Shown here: positions 60,692 through 64,000 of the stretch, piece after piece
Layout of the letters: every line of letters starts with the position of its first letter
How positions within the stretch are numbered: the first letter of the stretch is position 1
Assembly (NCBI GenBank): GCA_020639155.1
Contig: JACKHF010000001.1
Coordinates: 62,001-126,000 of the forward strand
DNA: 64,000 nucleotides
Direction of reading: 5' to 3'
Source of the DNA: Phycisphaeraceae bacterium
Lineage (GTDB): Bacteria; Planctomycetota; Phycisphaerae; Phycisphaerales; UBA1924
Translations under genes and position numbers: made by a program
Notes under the pieces: generated by a model
What the model was told of the DNA's origin: nothing
The model's input: the letters and a program-made list of their open reading frames with translations, nothing else
Databases searched by the model: none

Positions 60692-63073
60692 CTATGCTGC
60701 TGATTTCCCGTGTTGCACATTTGAAGCAATCAACTCTATGAGTCTTTCCCGTTCAACTGGCTTGGTTGCATAGTCATCACATCCAGCGTGAATGCAGCGA
60801 GCTCGCTCACTCGACATGCTGTGTGCAGTGAGAGCGATAATCAAACCTGTGTACTCAAGTGATCGCAAGTCCGCAGTGGCCTTATACCCATCCATGACCG
60901 GCATCTGCATATCCATCAACACGCAGTCATAAGCGAGCCCTAACTCTTTCGCGCGCAAAGCCTCTCTTACTGCGAGAAGCCCATTATCAACGACTGTCAC
61001 GTTTGCACCGGCTTTTCTCAGAATCATGCAGACAAGGCGCTGCAGGTCCAATGCGTCTTCAACGAGCAGCACTCTGTAACCACTGAGTTTGGAGTGAGTC
61101 GCAGAATCGGCAGACTCCGGAGGTGCATGCTGCGTCTTCGAATCAAAGACAACTTCTGACACCGCCTTGGCAGCGCTGACTTCGACTCTGAATGTTGTAC
61201 CAACCCCGAGTTCTGAATGCAGAACAAAGACATCGCCTCCCAATAACTTTGCAAGCTGCTTACTGATCGTCAACCCCAAACCTGTTCCACCAAACTTCCG
61301 CGTCGTTGAAGCGTCTGCCTGAGTGAATGCACGGAACAATCTCGCGAGCTGCTCTGGAGAGAGTCCAATTCCTGTATCAGTGATATCGAACTGCAGAAGC
61401 TCCTCGGCACCTTGTTGTTCAATAAAGCGCACAACGACTGCAACACTTCCTTGCTCCGTAAACTTTATAGCGTTATTAAAGACATTAATGAGAATCTGCT
61501 TCAGACGCACTGGATCCGTCATCACTCGCGCAGGCACGCCAGCCTCAAACTTTGCTGTGAGGTTCACATCCTTTTGCTGAGCACGCCCCGCCATCAGCAT
61601 CCTGACATCCTCAACAAGCTGCATCGGATTGCATTCCATCCGCTCGACAGTCATTTTGCCAGCCTCGATCTTGGACAGATCAAGCACGTCGTTCACGATA
61701 TGGAGCAGGTGTTCGCCGTTGCGACGGATCGTGGCTATTGCATCAATGCTCTGTGGATCATCGGGGTTCGGAGCGATCACATCAACAAATCCAAGGATAG
61801 CTGCAATTGGCGTTCTGACCTCATGACTCATATTGGCAAGAAAATCACTCTTGAATCCGCTTGCTGACTCTGCAATCTTGCGCGCTTCGCTCAATGCAAA
61901 GCCTTGCTCGATCAACCTGACATTTGACGACACAAGTTCTGCCTGCCAGCTTCGTATAAGCCTGAGCACAATCCACCAACCAACCGTAATCACACAAAGA
62001 ACGAGTGCTACAGCGGAAAGAAGCATCGCGGTATGAACACCACGCGTGTTTTCTCGGTCTTCTGCAATCGCTTTGAGGCGCTCATTGAGCGCACCAACAC
62101 CTTCTGAATAGACTTGCTCATAGTCACGATATGTTCGACTTGCGAGCAACTGCTGCGCGTGGCTCAACTGACCATGCATCACGAATCCAAATGCCTGGTT
62201 CTGCATTCGCACGAGTGCCGCTCCAGCTTCGTTTGTCTGAGCTGACACAGATGAGATACGGCCAGTTGTCGATCGCTCAATGCTCATAGCTTCCCGTAAA
62301 GCCGTGTTTAGTTGTGGCTGAAGCATTCTATAACGATCTTCCCATCGCACATCACCTGTAGAAACCGCCAGCTTTATCGACATCGCAACTGCTTCATGCA
62401 GGTACGCGATCTCACCTCGCAGTTCAGAGAGTCTCAGATCTTCTTGCTGTGTAAGTGAAAAACGCACCATGCCCAGAGAGTAAATATGCTTCTGCTCTTC
62501 ATACTCGTCACTGAAAACAATGTCGTAGGCTTCTGTGAGTCTGCCCTCGCGTACAAGATCAAAGGCTCTTGATTCCATAGCAACAAGGCGAGTGTTTGCT
62601 GCTTCCGTTTCAGCCGCTGCTTCACCGCGATATGCTTCTGGTGCCGCATGCATCGCTCGCTGAATCGCTGCATCGAGCTGTGGCTCGTATCGACGATATC
62701 GTGATTCCCATTGCAAATCACCTGTCACGACAGCCATCCGCGCGGACGTTGTCAGCACCTCATCAAGGTACAAAATGATCCCCCGCAGAGACGCTATTTC
62801 CTCGTTCCTTTGGAGCTGGAGATTTGACGTGCGATCAAGGTTGTAAATGCGCCACCCGAGCCAGGCAAGCATCAGCACAGTACATACGCACGCTGCCGTG
62901 AGCACACGAACAGGTGTATGCCGGGTAAGGCTGGCGTAATCCGCGGGCGACAACGATCTCTGTCCTTCGGAAGTTATGGAAGATCTGGAACCGGACAACT
63001 GAGCCGGACACCCCTGTATCGAACAAACCGAAGGGGTGATAAAGCGTGTATCTGGATTTCGTTCCCTGTTCAT
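60692..63073 (-). CDS. Hybrid sensor histidine kinase with duplicated sensor
   Basis: This is a 793-residue protein with membrane helices at about 57-76 and 348-372. Between them are two homologous helical sensor units (about 97-205 and 218-326) with matching VVTGDLQWESRYR and VSTGDVRWEDRYR. HisKA is NMSHEVRTPI (His417). HATPase shows NNAIKF, DTGIGLS and GGTGLGL. A receiver domain at about 665-785 has the phospho-Asp in VLMDMQMPVMDG (721). No DNA-binding output is present. Phosphate may pass to a separate partner. It starts at ATG 63073; there is no clear ribosome-binding site. Confidence 0.87.
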   Translation of the reverse strand: MNRERNPDTRFITPSVCSIQGCPAQLSGSRSSITSEGQRSLSPADYASLTRHTPVRVLTAACVCTVLMLAWLGWRIYNLDRTSNLQLQRNEEIASLRGIILYLDEVLTTSARMAVVTGDLQWESRYRRYEPQLDAAIQRAMHAAPEAYRGEAAAETEAANTRLVAMESRAFDLVREGRLTEAYDIVFSDEYEEQKHIYSLGMVRFSLTQQEDLRLSELRGEIAYLHEAVAMSIKLAVSTGDVRWEDRYRMLQPQLNTALREAMSIERSTTGRISSVSAQTNEAGAALVRMQNQAFGFVMHGQLSHAQQLLASRTYRDYEQVYSEGVGALNERLKAIAEDRENTRGVHTAMLLSAVALVLCVITVGWWIVLRLIRSWQAELVSSNVRLIEQGFALSEARKIAESASGFKSDFLANMSHEVRTPIAAILGFVDVIAPNPDDPQSIDAIATIRRNGEHLLHIVNDVLDLSKIEAGKMTVERMECNPMQLVEDVRMLMAGRAQQKDVNLTAKFEAGVPARVMTDPVRLKQILINVFNNAIKFTEQGSVAVVVRFIEQQGAEELLQFDITDTGIGLSPEQLARLFRAFTQADASTTRKFGGTGLGLTISKQLAKLLGGDVFVLHSELGVGTTFRVEVSAAKAVSEVVFDSKTQHAPPESADSATHSKLSGYRVLLVEDALDLQRLVCMILRKAGANVTVVDNGLLAVREALRAKELGLAYDCVLMDMQMPVMDGYKATADLRSLEYTGLIIALTAHSMSSERARCIHAGCDDYATKPVERERLIELIASNVQHGKSAA

Positions 63074-63241
63074 TTTTTATCAAGGACATCCACCTGCCAT
63101 TGTGAGCTGAGTTGCGGTATTGATCGTGAGTCTGCTTTGGTCTGTGTTCCTTGAAGACGAATGTCAGAATAACCGACAGAAACAAGGCGGGCTGAACAGG
63201 ATTCGGACTCTCCCAGTGACGCAAAGAACGATATCAGACCC

Positions 63242-63982
63242 ATGGCCCATCTCTACTGCACCCATTGCTCTGCACTCATTCCTGAAGAGGATGTCAACAT
63301 CTCGGAGGGCATCGCATTCTGCAGAGCATGCGATCAACTCAGTAAGCTATCAGACATTGTTGAAGGCATCTCAAGTGCCGTAGAAGTTCCGCACGTTGAT
63401 TTGACAACCCCACCATCCGGCTGCCGCATTGATGAAAATATCAATGAGATTGTGATACGCGCAAGCGCTCGATCCATCGGCAAGACACTTGGCGCGTTGT
63501 TCGTTGCTGGATTCTGGAACTCGATCGTATCGATCTTTGTCGGGCTTGCAGTTGCGAACACACTCGCGCACCTTGGGATTAAGCTGCCCTCATGGATACC
63601 GAAGTTTCAGTCCAGCGGCAGTGCTTCATCCATGCCATTGTTCATGCTGATTTTTCTCTGGATTTTCCTGACTCCGTTCATCCTTATTGGCTTCACGTTG
63701 CTCTCGGTTGTCTTTACCAGCGCATTCGGCACGTGCAGGGTTCGTATCAAGGGATCGTCCGTGGAAGCGTTTACCGGTGTCGGTCCGATCGGCTGGAAGC
63801 GACGGTTTGATCTTAACGAAATCAAGTCTGTCAAACTTGGCAAAACCACATGGACACAGAACGACCAGTCACAGCCATGCATTGTCATTGAAACTGACAA
63901 GATCGTGCGATTTGCATCCATTCTGACGGACACGCGCCGCAAATGGATGGCTGGCGCAATGAAAAGCATTCTGGCACCATAA
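63242..63982 (+). CDS. Zinc-ribbon membrane protein
   Basis: This 246-residue protein has an N-terminal CTHC and CRAC pair (residues 6-30), which is a zinc ribbon. Two membrane helices follow at about 80-100 and 128-160 (LFMLIFLWIFLTPFILIGFT). A C-terminal strand-rich region resembles a PH-like fold (CRVRIKGSSVEAFTGVG; IVIETDKIVRFAS). The start is ATG 63242. It is divergent from the hybrid kinase. Function is unknown; in planctomycetes such proteins are common but uncharacterised. Confidence 0.65.
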   Translation: MAHLYCTHCSALIPEEDVNISEGIAFCRACDQLSKLSDIVEGISSAVEVPHVDLTTPPSGCRIDENINEIVIRASARSIGKTLGALFVAGFWNSIVSIFVGLAVANTLAHLGIKLPSWIPKFQSSGSASSMPLFMLIFLWIFLTPFILIGFTLLSVVFTSAFGTCRVRIKGSSVEAFTGVGPIGWKRRFDLNEIKSVKLGKTTWTQNDQSQPCIVIETDKIVRFASILTDTRRKWMAGAMKSILAP

Positions 63983-64000
63983 CTTCTTACAACTACTGAT

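Overview
The window looks like part of a chromosome from the Planctomycetota, most likely a marine Phycisphaerae-type bacterium. The host part has the hallmarks: a Ser/Thr kinase fused to WD40 repeats, an FHA-GAF-PP2C phosphatase, secreted HAF-repeat proteins ending in a PEP-CTERM-like anchor with a run of arginines, and large multi-domain signalling proteins. The lineage is inferred from gene content only.

Positions 1 to about 41,250 are a prophage whose left end lies outside the window. The plus-strand block (1-6,736) holds replication, recombination and early genes: a P-loop ATPase with two winged-helix copies, a replication-initiator-like protein, a RusA resolvase, a zinc-ribbon protein, a DUF5131 (phage Gp37/Gp68) protein and a beta-helix protein. 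Most are joined by ATGA overlaps. A small divergent HTH switch follows at about 7.0 kb. Then come packaging genes (a possible TerS, a 540-residue unknown and TerL). The control region at 13.1-15.6 kb contains an XRE-ImmA/IrrE repressor-protease, its operon partner and an HTH protein that looks like the front end of an IS transposase.

The minus strand from 39.4 down to 15.8 kb is one late structural block. In transcription order it has a lysis-like lipoprotein, a coiled-coil membrane protein, portal, a holin-like protein, a zinc ribbon, a scaffold-like protein, major capsid, decoration-like, neck and beta-propeller tail proteins, internal-virion-like proteins and a giant 2,038-residue polyvalent protein with an HEVGH metalloprotease motif and an LPD38-like region. 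No tape-measure or sheath gene is visible, which suggests a short-tailed (podovirus-like) phage. Three plus-strand genes (22.1-23.2 kb) interrupt this block like a moron cassette. A tyrosine integrase (39.8-41.2 kb) and a tRNA-like element mark the right end.

The most notable sequence signal is a roughly 36-base element with compensating stem changes. It lies immediately upstream of two minus-strand transcription-unit heads (at 39,397 and 21,961) and folds the ribosome-binding site into a hairpin. The first copy follows a promoter whose -35 box is one arm of a perfect palindrome.

Positions 41.3-64.0 kb are host DNA: the kinase and divergent phosphatase; a tandem array of four HAF-repeat genes separated by relics of the 3' end of a neighbouring 1,048-residue secreted protein; and a minus-strand signalling cluster (sensor kinase, two PilZ-like proteins, receiver-GGDEF-HD protein, hybrid kinase) that points to cyclic-di-GMP control. 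A zinc-ribbon membrane protein ends the window.
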